Assembly (NCBI RefSeq): GCF_001854125.1
Contig: NZ_CP017715.1
Coordinates: 1,550,001-1,614,000 of the forward strand
Origin: Marinobacter salinus
Lineage (GTDB): Bacteria; Pseudomonadota; Gammaproteobacteria; Pseudomonadales; Oleiphilaceae
Length of the DNA: 64,000 nt
Reading direction: 5' to 3'
Shown here: in pieces, positions 15,578 to 23,200 of the stretch
Layout of the letters: each line of letters opens with the position of its first letter
Position numbering within the stretch: position 1 is the first letter of the stretch
Translations under genes and position numbers: made by a program
Notes under the pieces: model-generated
Told to the model about the DNA's origin: nothing
Seen by the model: the letters and a program-made list of their open reading frames with translations, nothing else
Databases searched by the model: none

Positions 15578-16054
15578 ATGACCTTCGCACTGTCCTCCAT
15601 GACACTAACCTGCCCGGACTTCGGTCCGGATGGCCAGATCGACACCAGGCATACAGGAGAAGGCGCCGACCTCTCACCAGCGTTGGCTTGGCACGGTGCG
15701 CCCGAAGGGACCCAATCCTATGCGGTGATCTGTCACGACCCCGACGCCCCTCAGGTGAAAAATAGCTCCTACGGATTTGTGCATTGGGTATTGTACAACT
15801 TACCGATCTCGACACCCCATCTGGAGGAAGGCTCTGGCAAAGGAACCCAGGGCACCAATGACTTCGGAACCAGTGGCTATGGCGGCCCCATGCCTCCCAA
15901 AGGCCATGGCCGACACCATTATTATTTCTGGGTCCTGGCCCTGGACCAGGAACTGGACCTGCCCGCGGGCCTCAGCCTGAGTGAGTTGCTCGAAAAGGTG
16001 GAGGCTCATTTGATAGGTATGAACCGGCTGGTGGGCGTTTTTCAGCGCGACTAA
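15578..16054 (+). CDS. YbhB/YbcL-family PEBP (Raf kinase inhibitor-like) protein
   Basis: A 158-residue phosphatidylethanolamine-binding-protein fold. Recognised by LSPALAWHGAPEGTQSYAVI (residues 32-51), the ligand-site HDPDAP and the GPMPPKGHGRHHYYFW signature (residues 102-117). Bacterial members are cytoplasmic or periplasmic; no signal peptide is visible here. Strong ribosome site AAGGAGAG. Biological role in bacteria is not well defined. It stands alone between gene remnants. Confidence 0.88.
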   Translation: MTFALSSMTLTCPDFGPDGQIDTRHTGEGADLSPALAWHGAPEGTQSYAVICHDPDAPQVKNSSYGFVHWVLYNLPISTPHLEEGSGKGTQGTNDFGTSGYGGPMPPKGHGRHHYYFWVLALDQELDLPAGLSLSELLEKVEAHLIGMNRLVGVFQRD

Positions 16055-16065
16055 ATCCGCGCTCG

Positions 16066-16238
16066 GGCGCAGGCTTCTCGCCACAAGTGGCATTAGTACT
16101 AGGTTTCACCAACTTGGCTGCTGACGGCTTAGCCTGCCAGCCTGGCGATCGGGACTACGTACTTCATTAATGGGCACCGCAGCAGCCGGGTTAGCTTTTG
16201 CTACCGGCTACTTCGCACAAGGGTTACTAGGTGGCTAA
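16066..16238 (+). pseudogene. VIT/CCC1-family transporter remnant
   Basis: Two pieces of a VIT-type Fe/Mn vacuolar-transporter-like gene. One frame gives GAGFSPQVALVLGFTNLAAD (from 16066), the conserved helix of the family. A shifted frame gives SLMGTAAAGLAFATGYFAQ and a GLLGG end with a stop at 16238, which fits the C-terminal helix. The middle (more than 100 residues in intact homologues) is deleted. Confidence 0.55.
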
Positions 16239-16335
16239 TTATCAAAAGCCTTTTCCGTTTTTAATTGCGAAAACAGATAGTTGAGGTGGGGTATTACCGA
16301 AAAACCTTTCTCAAAATAAGTATGGGCTCCCAGCA

Positions 16336-16905
16336 ATGGCTTTTTCTCACCATTCACTTCACTTCAGTCTGCTGCCGATCATCACCGGTTGCCTTCTCGT
16401 TCCTGGCTCAAGCTACTCCGAAGAACTGGAATTACAGAGTCTCAGCATACGCGCACGAGTTTCAGAAAAAACCTTGCTTGGACAGGACGCACCGGAGGAT
16501 TTTAAAGAATACGATGTGTCGGCGAACTTCCATTTTCCCTGGAATAGTTACTCCACTTCAGGCTGGGGAATAAGCAGCCGTTTGATGGCGAGTGCTGGAA
16601 TTCTACGGGGGGCGGGGGAAAATGCGCTCGTCGTTTCACTCATCCCTGAATTGACGCTGGGTAGTGAAGACGGACGCTTTGTACTGGACCTGGGAGCAGG
16701 TGGCGCCTTGTTCAGCAGATATCGTTTCGGGACCCAGGACTATGGCGGGCCTTTCCAGTTTGCCCTGACCTCGGGTGTCACTGTGCCATTGTATAAAAAT
16801 CTGGGGCTGGGATATCGGTTTCTTCACTATTCAGACGCCGGCGTTAATGGATCTGACACGACCGGAGCGGATTTTCACATGGTTGAGTTCAGCTACAGGT
16901 TTTAA
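16336..16905 (+). CDS. PagL-like acyloxyacyl hydrolase / outer-membrane barrel
   Basis: A 189-residue exported protein: signal peptide to about residue 28 (VPGSSYSEE), then amphipathic strands and a C-terminal aromatic residue (EFSYRF), typical of an outer-membrane beta-barrel. YRFLHYSDAGVNG resembles the His-x-Ser-Asn-Ala-Gly site of PagL lipid A 3-O-deacylase, with Asp replacing Asn. The catalytic Glu expected about 12 residues after the Ser is not clearly in place, so enzymatic activity is uncertain. Confidence 0.55.
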   Translation: MAFSHHSLHFSLLPIITGCLLVPGSSYSEELELQSLSIRARVSEKTLLGQDAPEDFKEYDVSANFHFPWNSYSTSGWGISSRLMASAGILRGAGENALVVSLIPELTLGSEDGRFVLDLGAGGALFSRYRFGTQDYGGPFQFALTSGVTVPLYKNLGLGYRFLHYSDAGVNGSDTTGADFHMVEFSYRF

Positions 16906-16923
16906 TCATCAGGGAAAAACCGG

Positions 16924-16950
16924 AAAAACCGGGACAGATTTATTTTTCTA
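16924..16950 (+). repeat. Dispersed repeat R2 copy
   Basis: AAAAACCGGGACAGATTTAT plus TTTTCTA after the PagL-like gene, preceded by a partial copy (GGGAAAAACCGG). Confidence 0.6.
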
Positions 16951-17041
16951 TCTATCTTCTGAAATCCCGCCTCGTAGGCCGGTTATACGCCGCTACACCT
17001 TTTGCGCATATACTGAATGGTAAAATAACCAAGAGGGCGTT

Positions 17042-17527
17042 ATGGAACTCGAATCCACAACACTTACCATGACCATTTTGATGACACCGGATAAGTCCAA
17101 CTTTTCTGGCAACGTGCACGGTGGCACCTTGCTTAAGTGTCTTGATGAAGTGGCCTACGCGTGTGCCAGCCGTTACGCAGGGAGCTATGTCGTTACCCTG
17201 TCCGTGGATCAGGTAATGTTTCTGCAGCCCATTCATGTCGGCGAACTGGTTACCTTCCTGGCCAGCGTCAACTTCACGGGGCGCACCTCGATGGAGGTGG
17301 GCATTAAAGTGATCACAGAAGACATCCGTGAAAAGCTGGTCAGACATACCAACAGTTGCTTTTTCACTATGGTAGCGGTTGATGAAAACGGAAAAGCCGT
17401 TGAAGTACCTAAACTGGAACCACGCACTGATGAGCAACTCAGGCGCTTTGCTAACGGGCAGGAACGTCGTGCGATTCGAGTTGAGTTAGCGGAACGCTAT
17501 AAGGCTCTCCACCGCCCAAAAGCGTAG
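17042..17527 (+). CDS. Acyl-CoA thioesterase (hotdog, YciA-like)
   Basis: A 161-residue hotdog acyl-CoA hydrolase. The diagnostic segment SNFSGNVHGGTLLKCLDEVA (residues 19-38) carries the Asn...His-Gly-Gly...Asp/Glu catalytic pattern of the cytosolic acyl-CoA thioester hydrolase/YciA group, followed by the strand VVTLSVDQVMF. It would release free fatty acid and CoA. Ribosome site GAGGG. Flanked on both sides by R2 repeats. Confidence 0.88.
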   Translation: MELESTTLTMTILMTPDKSNFSGNVHGGTLLKCLDEVAYACASRYAGSYVVTLSVDQVMFLQPIHVGELVTFLASVNFTGRTSMEVGIKVITEDIREKLVRHTNSCFFTMVAVDENGKAVEVPKLEPRTDEQLRRFANGQERRAIRVELAERYKALHRPKA

Positions 17528-17550
17528 TAACGAAAACCAGAACAAATAAA

Positions 17551-17574
17551 CGAAAACCGGGACAGATCAATTTT
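17551..17574 (+). repeat. Dispersed repeat R2 copy
   Basis: CGAAAACCGGGACAGATCAA plus TTTT, preceded by a degenerate copy at 17531 (CGAAAACCAGAACAAATAAA). Confidence 0.6.
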
Positions 17575-17642
17575 GGTACAAGGACGGAATCAAGAATCGT
17601 GGTCGAAAAAAGTAATGTATCTACGCAAAATGGATCTCGAGT

Positions 17643-18698
17643 GTGAGTGACTTATTACAAAGGTTGGGACTGGTTCCTTTCTTTATCCAGCAACTAACGG
17701 ACGCTGGTCTTTTGCAGGATCGGCTGGGGCGTGTGACGTCAGTCCAACGTTCAAGAAGTACGGTTGTCTGTGGGTCTGGTGAGAAGGTTGTAGAGCTCTC
17801 GTCGGTCTTACGGCAGTCCGATGCGATAGATCGACCGACTGTGGGAGACTGGGTTGTACTGGATGATTCACTTTCGAGGATCGAACACGTCCTTGAGCGC
17901 AAAAGCTTGTTCAAGCGCTTGGCGGCGGGCAGCAACAATGAAATTCAGCCCATAGCAGCGAATATTGATGTCCTTTTTATCGTCACATCCTGCAACGAAG
18001 AGTTTAAAGAGTCCCGACTGGAGCGTTACCTCGCACTTGGTGCGGAGGCCGGAGCGACGCCTGTTATCGTTCTCACCAAAGCCGACCTTGTTGACGATGT
18101 GGACTGTTACGTCCAACGTGCCCGTAGCACCCAGACGGGTGTGCCGGTTGAGACTGCAAATGCACTTGATCCCGCCACTCTTGATGGCGTTCGTTCCTGG
18201 ATCGATAAGGCCTCTACCGTCGCGCTCGTTGGTTCCTCCGGCGTGGGCAAGTCTACGCTTCTGAATACATTGGCAGGGCACGCTCTAACCGCGACGGACG
18301 AAATTCGCGAGCAAGATAAGAAGGGGCGCCACACGACGACCCACCGTGAACTACACATGCTGCCTTCCGGCGGGCTCCTCGTCGATGTCCCGGGAATGCG
18401 AGAACTCAAGGTGGCGGATATCAATCAGTCCGTCGGTACGGTTTTCGACGACATTGAGCTATTGGCAAAGCACTGTCAGTTCGCGGACTGCAAACACGAA
18501 ACGGAACCTGGTTGTGCTGTGCTTCGAGCGATCGAGGAAAACAAAATCGACCGTCGTCGATTGGCCAATTATAAAAAGTTGTTGCGTGAGAATGCGTTGG
18601 CAACAGCAACTTTGGCTGAGAAACGTGCCCAGGGACGAGCTTTCGCGAAAGTCGTTAAAGAGGGCAAGAATGTAAAACAGAAAAGAACGAAAATTTAG
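17643..18698 (+). CDS. rsgA: RsgA-like circularly permuted GTPase
   Basis: Ribosome small-subunit-dependent GTPase A type protein (351 residues), which tests late 30S maturation in characterised relatives. An N-terminal OB fold spans about residues 25-105. The GTPase motifs come in permuted order: TKADL (G4, about 141), GSSGVGKSTL (G1, about 197), DVPGMRE (G3, about 244). The zinc knuckle C-x4-C-x-H-x5-C is intact (CQFADCKHETEPGC). Start is GTG. It is not beside orn or psd, the usual context of the housekeeping gene, and lies between repeats, so this may be an extra copy. Lys/Arg-rich tail. Confidence 0.85.
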   Translation: MSDLLQRLGLVPFFIQQLTDAGLLQDRLGRVTSVQRSRSTVVCGSGEKVVELSSVLRQSDAIDRPTVGDWVVLDDSLSRIEHVLERKSLFKRLAAGSNNEIQPIAANIDVLFIVTSCNEEFKESRLERYLALGAEAGATPVIVLTKADLVDDVDCYVQRARSTQTGVPVETANALDPATLDGVRSWIDKASTVALVGSSGVGKSTLLNTLAGHALTATDEIREQDKKGRHTTTHRELHMLPSGGLLVDVPGMRELKVADINQSVGTVFDDIELLAKHCQFADCKHETEPGCAVLRAIEENKIDRRRLANYKKLLRENALATATLAEKRAQGRAFAKVVKEGKNVKQKRTKI

Positions 18699-18727
18699 TC
18701 GTCTTTGAGCAGGTCGGAATCCTTTTG

Positions 18728-19120
18728 ATGATCAAATCCTTTGCCCTCGCAGCGCTGCTTGCAGTTTTGCTGGCCTTTCTTGGCTTTCAGTACTACATCA
18801 CGTCGGTGCCCGATCTCGCAGAGCCGGTCTCTGTCGAGGACACCCGGTTCATTGAGCAGGACAATTCACTTCTGGTGACACTGAGAGGTAGCGAGGGCCG
18901 CCGTTTCTCCGTGGGCCTCCGCGGAGACGTCGCCAACAAGCCGGAAGAGACGGCGCTCTTCTTCATCAGCAACCCGGATCTGGTGCCCTATGTGTATTGG
19001 CCGGGTTTTCGCAGCAACGACGAGAAACGAGTTCTCGAACTGCTTGAGGATTTCGTAGAAAAACGGGCACAGGACGGGGCCGTTTTCCAGATTTATACGG
19101 TGCTCAAGAACCGGAACTAA
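18728..19120 (+). CDS. Membrane-anchored protein of unknown function
   Basis: A 130-residue protein with one N-terminal hydrophobic helix (residues 4-22, ALAALLAVLLAFLGF) that anchors or exports it. A soluble domain follows with no cysteine or recognised motif. The ATG at 18728 is used. Its 3' end overlaps that of the convergent sugar kinase gene by 17 bases. I do not recognise a family. Confidence 0.6.
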   Translation: MIKSFALAALLAVLLAFLGFQYYITSVPDLAEPVSVEDTRFIEQDNSLLVTLRGSEGRRFSVGLRGDVANKPEETALFFISNPDLVPYVYWPGFRSNDEKRVLELLEDFVEKRAQDGAVFQIYTVLKNRN

Positions 19121-20078
19121 AGCCGTAACCAAGCGGCGTGACGCTAACCTCCCCGCGCAGCCGATCGACCATTTCCTTATCGAACAACTCGGTCCCCGGC
19201 TGCATCACCGTCGCTGCACTGCAGGCGATTCCCTCCCGAAGTGCATCTTCAGCTGAGGCGCCCTGAGCCAATAACGCCGCCATACCGGCAACCATTGAAT
19301 CACCGGCGCCGACCGTAGAGGCCACGGGGACCGACGGCGCTTCGCCTTTCAGGACACTGGACGATGTCACCAGCAAGGCACCTTCACCGCCCAGGGAAAC
19401 ACACACCCAGGTCACGCCGCGCTCCTGCAAACGGCGCGCTTCCCGAATGATGTCCCGTTCATCCGTCAGAGACCTCCCGACCAGGGCTTCCAATTCGAAA
19501 CGGTTGGGCTTGATCAGGAAAGGTTGGGCGTCGATGGCATTTCTGAGCAACTCGTCATGGGAGTCAACCACCGCACGCCCTCCGGCCGCCCTCACCCGCC
19601 GCACTGCTTCCGCGTATAAGTCTGTCGGTAAGCTCCGCTGTAACGAGCCGGTGATTATCCCCAGCCCATCGCCACAATGGGTCACGAACCGGTCGAGCAG
19701 ATGGTCCCGTTGTGTGCTCGACACCGTGGGACCGACACCACTGACCTCGAACTGTGCCCCTGTGATGCTCTCAAGAATGGTGCCATTAATCCGGGTTTCC
19801 CCATCGACCTCCAGATAACTGACCTGGTCCAGCTGCGCGTCCAGCTGATGGCGCAGGAAGCGACCAATTTCGCCGGCAACGACACAGAAGGTACATGCCT
19901 GGACGCCAAGTCGTTTGAGGCCGCGACCGACATTGATCCCGTTACCGCCCGGATCGTAGCGGGATTCCAGGGCATGGACCTTCTGATCCGCAATCAGCTG
20001 GGGGATCTCATAGGTGATATCCACCGCCGGGTTCAGGCTTAGAACGGCCACGGGCAGTTTTGTGAAAACATCGACCAT
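19104..20078 (-). CDS. pfkB: PfkB-family sugar kinase (6-phosphofructokinase II-like)
   Basis: A 324-residue ribokinase-fold kinase. The N-terminal GGNGINVGRGLKRLG (about residue 45) is the PfkB signature 1 of the phosphofructokinase/tagatose kinase branch. The C-terminal STVGAGDSMVAGM (about 258) holds the anion hole and the catalytic Asp. Likely substrate is fructose 6-phosphate or fructose 1-phosphate. No PTS or fru genes are adjacent, which favours the PfkB-type 6-phosphofructokinase. ATG at 20078 with AGGAG six bases upstream is the better start. Confidence 0.82.
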   Translation of the reverse strand: MVDVFTKLPVAVLSLNPAVDITYEIPQLIADQKVHALESRYDPGGNGINVGRGLKRLGVQACTFCVVAGEIGRFLRHQLDAQLDQVSYLEVDGETRINGTILESITGAQFEVSGVGPTVSSTQRDHLLDRFVTHCGDGLGIITGSLQRSLPTDLYAEAVRRVRAAGGRAVVDSHDELLRNAIDAQPFLIKPNRFELEALVGRSLTDERDIIREARRLQERGVTWVCVSLGGEGALLVTSSSVLKGEAPSVPVASTVGAGDSMVAGMAALLAQGASAEDALREGIACSAATVMQPGTELFDKEMVDRLRGEVSVTPLGYGFSSGS

Positions 20079-20204
20079 CAAATGCTCCTGCGTGGTTTCA
20101 AACCCACTTCCACGGCCAATTTGCTCATCTCTTGTTCAATATAGCCCGTTACCGCAGGAATTCTTCGGGCTCAGCTCAACAGATTTGACGCGCATAATAC
20201 CTGG

Positions 20205-20229
20205 TAAAACCGGGACAGGTTTATTTGAG
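20205..20229 (+). repeat. Dispersed repeat R2 copy
   Basis: TAAAACCGGGACAGGTTTAT plus TTGAG, between the pfkB and ridA genes. Confidence 0.55.
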
Positions 20230-20234
20230 AGTTG

Positions 20235-20627
20235 CTATCGACGGGCAGTGAAATCGATTTCGACAAGCGCGCCCACTGCGAGTGCTGTTACACCAATACA
20301 GGTCCGGGAAGGTAACTTACCTTCCGGAAAATAAGACTTGTAAATGCTGTTCATGGAATCGAAATCGCGCTCAAATTCGGTCAGAAAGATCCGGACTGAA
20401 GCCACGTCCTCGAGGCCCAGGCCCATACCCTCAAGTACAAGTATCAGGTTATCCATGACTCGGCGGGTCTGGGCCTCGACACCTTCAGGAAGCGCTGCGT
20501 TCGCATCCTTGGGATCGGTTGGCATCTGCCCGGTCAAGAATACCCATCCGTCTACCTCGGTGGCGTGACAAAAAGGTCCGACGGGCGTTGGCGCCTGATC
20601 TATCATATGGAATATTGGTGCACTCAT
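20235..20627 (-). CDS. RidA-family protein
   Basis: A 130-residue YjgF/YER057c/UK114-fold protein, a trimeric enamine/imine deaminase family that clears reactive intermediates from PLP enzymes. Recognisable are the N-terminal PTPVGPFCHATEVDGWVF, the central QTRRVMDNLILVLEGMG and C-terminal SRTCIGVTALAVGALVEID. The active-site Arg (SRTCIGV) is present. The start ATG at 20627 gives the standard N terminus. It is not linked to ilvA or a purine operon, so subfamily is open. Confidence 0.85.
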   Translation of the reverse strand: MSAPIFHMIDQAPTPVGPFCHATEVDGWVFLTGQMPTDPKDANAALPEGVEAQTRRVMDNLILVLEGMGLGLEDVASVRIFLTEFERDFDSMNSIYKSYFPEGKLPSRTCIGVTALAVGALVEIDFTARR

Positions 20628-20687
20628 AGTATTCTCATCTCGCAGTCTGGTTGATCGAAACGGGGGAGGTCTCAAAAACCGTGGCCA

Positions 20688-20712
20688 AAGACCGGGAAAG
20701 GCTTATTTTTTT
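20688..20712 (+). repeat. Degenerate R2 repeat copy
   Basis: AAAGACCGGGAAAGGCTTAT plus TTTTT, a diverged member of the R2 family upstream of the ridA start. Confidence 0.4.
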
Positions 20713-20815
20713 CATCCTGACTGAAAAGGCCCGGGAGCGCATCACTTCGAATGCGTTTTTTTTGAAGGACGCTGTTACCTGAAAATGTAAAGTCAGGTTT
20801 GCAAGGAGTCTGCAA

Positions 20816-22135
20816 ATGCCCAACCTCAATCCTGTTTGTGCCTTGGTATTACTTGCTTTGAACTTTACCGCCGCGTTCGCGGGCAACCAAACAAACGCCA
20901 CACTCAACGCTGAAGCGTCAGACCCGAAAGCCATGCAATGGATGACCGGCTTTCCACCTCTACCCGACAAACTCATCACCCAACCACAGAGCAACTACTT
21001 CAGCTTCCCGAAGCTGCGCTGGACCGTGTGCCACATCCGCGAACTGCTGCCCACCACCCGGGTAAGCCGGGGAATCGGCGCACCCGTCCACCTGCCTTAT
21101 GCACTTGATAACGGCATCGACGACATCACGTTCACACCTCTGGGCAGCGATACTGCCATGACCTGGCGAGAATCCCTGGCTGCCAACTACACTGACGGGC
21201 TGCTGATTCTGCATAACGGCAGGATCGTTTACGAGCACTACAGTGGCTGTCTGGACGAAACAGGAAAACACGCCGCCATGTCCATGACCAAATCCCTTAC
21301 TGGCCTACTGGCTGAAATCCTGGTGGAGGAAGGCAAGCTGGACGACCAGGCAAATGTGACCAGCATAATTCCGGAACTGGCAGAGAGTGCCTTCGGCAGC
21401 GCCACGGTGCGCCAGGTAATGGACATGACCACCGCGCTGGATTATAGCGAAAATTACGCCGATCCCAACGCTGATATCTGGCAATACTCGGCAGCCGCCA
21501 GCCCCCTGCCCAAACCTGCCGATTACAGCGGCCCGGATGGCTACTTCGAGTACCTGCAAACTGTGGAGCAAAATGGCGAACATGGGGTCGCCTTCGGCTA
21601 CCGCACCATCAACACCGATGCCTTGGGCTGGATTATCTCACGCGTGAGTGGCCAGAATGTGGCACACATGCTGGCCGAACGCCTGTGGCAACCTCTCGAT
21701 ACCGAACAGGACGCTTATATGACCGTCGATGGCAAAGGCACTCCCTTCGCCGGCGGCGGCCTGAGCGCCGGTTTGAGAGACCTTGGCCGGGTTGGCCATC
21801 TGATGCTGAACAAGGGGCGCTACGATGGGCACCAGCTGTTCCCTGAAGCTGTGGCGGACAATATACAGGCCGGCGGCGACAAGGAGGCCTTCGCCAAAGC
21901 GGGCTACACTACCCTCCCCGGAGGCAGTTACCGCAGCATGTGGTGGAACTTCCACAACGCCCATGGTTCCTATGCCGCAAGGGGAGTGCACGGCCAAACC
22001 ATCTACATAGACCCCACCGCCAATATGGTCCTTGTGCGCTTCGCCTCCTACCCAAAGGCCGGCAACAGCCAGATTGACCCGACCTCACTACCGGCTTATC
22101 AGGCCGTAGCGGAGTATTTGGTGAACATGAATTGA
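20816..22135 (+). CDS. Serine hydrolase, beta-lactamase class C / NylB-like
   Basis: A 439-residue exported serine hydrolase (signal peptide to about residue 22, AAFA). The Ser-x-x-Lys nucleophile motif is in MSMTKSLTGLL (about residue 156). The second motif resembles the NylB YSENY segment (LDYSENYADP), and GVHGQTIYIDP near the C terminus replaces KTG. This combination fits 6-aminohexanoate-dimer-hydrolase-like and esterase members rather than true beta-lactamases. Ribosome site AAGGAG. The substrate is unknown. Confidence 0.78.
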   Translation: MPNLNPVCALVLLALNFTAAFAGNQTNATLNAEASDPKAMQWMTGFPPLPDKLITQPQSNYFSFPKLRWTVCHIRELLPTTRVSRGIGAPVHLPYALDNGIDDITFTPLGSDTAMTWRESLAANYTDGLLILHNGRIVYEHYSGCLDETGKHAAMSMTKSLTGLLAEILVEEGKLDDQANVTSIIPELAESAFGSATVRQVMDMTTALDYSENYADPNADIWQYSAAASPLPKPADYSGPDGYFEYLQTVEQNGEHGVAFGYRTINTDALGWIISRVSGQNVAHMLAERLWQPLDTEQDAYMTVDGKGTPFAGGGLSAGLRDLGRVGHLMLNKGRYDGHQLFPEAVADNIQAGGDKEAFAKAGYTTLPGGSYRSMWWNFHNAHGSYAARGVHGQTIYIDPTANMVLVRFASYPKAGNSQIDPTSLPAYQAVAEYLVNMN

Positions 22136-22310
22136 GATAAAAGGCCGTTAAACACTCGGGGCCAAATGAGCCCCTTGGCTGGGCTAACTGACGATCACCG
22201 ACACTGCGCTTCTGGCCCGTGGAGATTTGGAATTAATTTATACCAACTTGAACTTACGCCCGGACGCCGCATAATCTATGGCGTTTCAAGCAGAAAAGAT
22301 GACCAAATCA

Positions 22311-22934
22311 ATGAGCAAAGACTATTTCGCCCACAAGGCAGAAAGTTACGAGCAGAACCGCGACCGCGTCGATAACGTCTCCAACATAGCCAACACCATC
22401 CTGGAGAAGACGCATATCGAACCCTCCATGCACCTTATGGATTTCGGCTCCGGGACCGGTTTGTTACTGGAGCGCATCGCTCCCCACGTGAAGAAAATTA
22501 CGGCCGTGGACATTTCTCCCTCCATGAACCGGCAGCTCGCAGAAAAACGAGCTTCGCTGCAATGTGAACTGGATGTCAGGGAAATTGATCTCGAAGAACA
22601 GTCTATCGACGAATGCTTCGACGGCATCATCTCGTCCATGACTATGCATCATGTGCGGGATATTGATGCCATGTTCCGCCGCTTCCGGGAGCTTTTAAAA
22701 CCCGGCGGCTTTATCGCCATCTCCGATCTGGACAAGGAAGACGGGACCTTTCATAGCGAAGACACTGGCGTGTTCCATTTCGGCTTTGAGCGAAACGACA
22801 TCGCCCGTGCTGCCGAGCAAGCCGGTTTTTCAGGGATTGAGGTAGTGTCCGCCAGCGCGATCGAAAAAGAGGACCGTAGCTATCCCGTGTTCTTGCTGAC
22901 TGCCACCGCCAGTTCACACAAATCCGACGGATAA
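22311..22934 (+). CDS. Class I SAM-dependent methyltransferase
   Basis: A 207-residue methyltransferase (Methyltransf_11/25 type). SAM-binding motif LMDFGSGTGLLLERI (about residues 43-57), acidic VDISPSM (about 66-72) and post-motif MTMHHVRDID (about 100). The start MSKDYFAHKAESYEQNRDRV matches how such proteins usually begin; in-frame ATGs at 22278 and 22299 are alternatives since no start has a strong ribosome site. It is probably monocistronic. Substrate unknown. Confidence 0.8.
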   Translation: MSKDYFAHKAESYEQNRDRVDNVSNIANTILEKTHIEPSMHLMDFGSGTGLLLERIAPHVKKITAVDISPSMNRQLAEKRASLQCELDVREIDLEEQSIDECFDGIISSMTMHHVRDIDAMFRRFRELLKPGGFIAISDLDKEDGTFHSEDTGVFHFGFERNDIARAAEQAGFSGIEVVSASAIEKEDRSYPVFLLTATASSHKSDG

Positions 22935-23200
22935 TCAGTAAGCCTGAAGCCTGGAGGTAATGTGTACTATGCACTCCCCTCTTCGTCTAACAAGAGCGCC
23001 GGATTAAGCCGCATTATACCCCAAGAGCTGACACCCAGCGCATTAGACATCAGACCTTAGACATTAGTTGTAACTCAGGTGAATTCCTATTGCTTAATCG
23101 CCTGACCTCTGGAAAGTTACGATTGAGAGGACACCTGATTAGAAAATAAACAAGGGTGTTCAGCGACCAAAAAAAACAAGAACAATTCAGGGAGAAACCT

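Noticed and set aside
11970..17640. Chromosomal integron with attC sites
   Set aside because: The single unrelated genes and repeats suggested cassettes, but the R1 repeats lack proper RYYYAAC/GTTRRRY ends, the orientation is mixed and there is no integrase gene.
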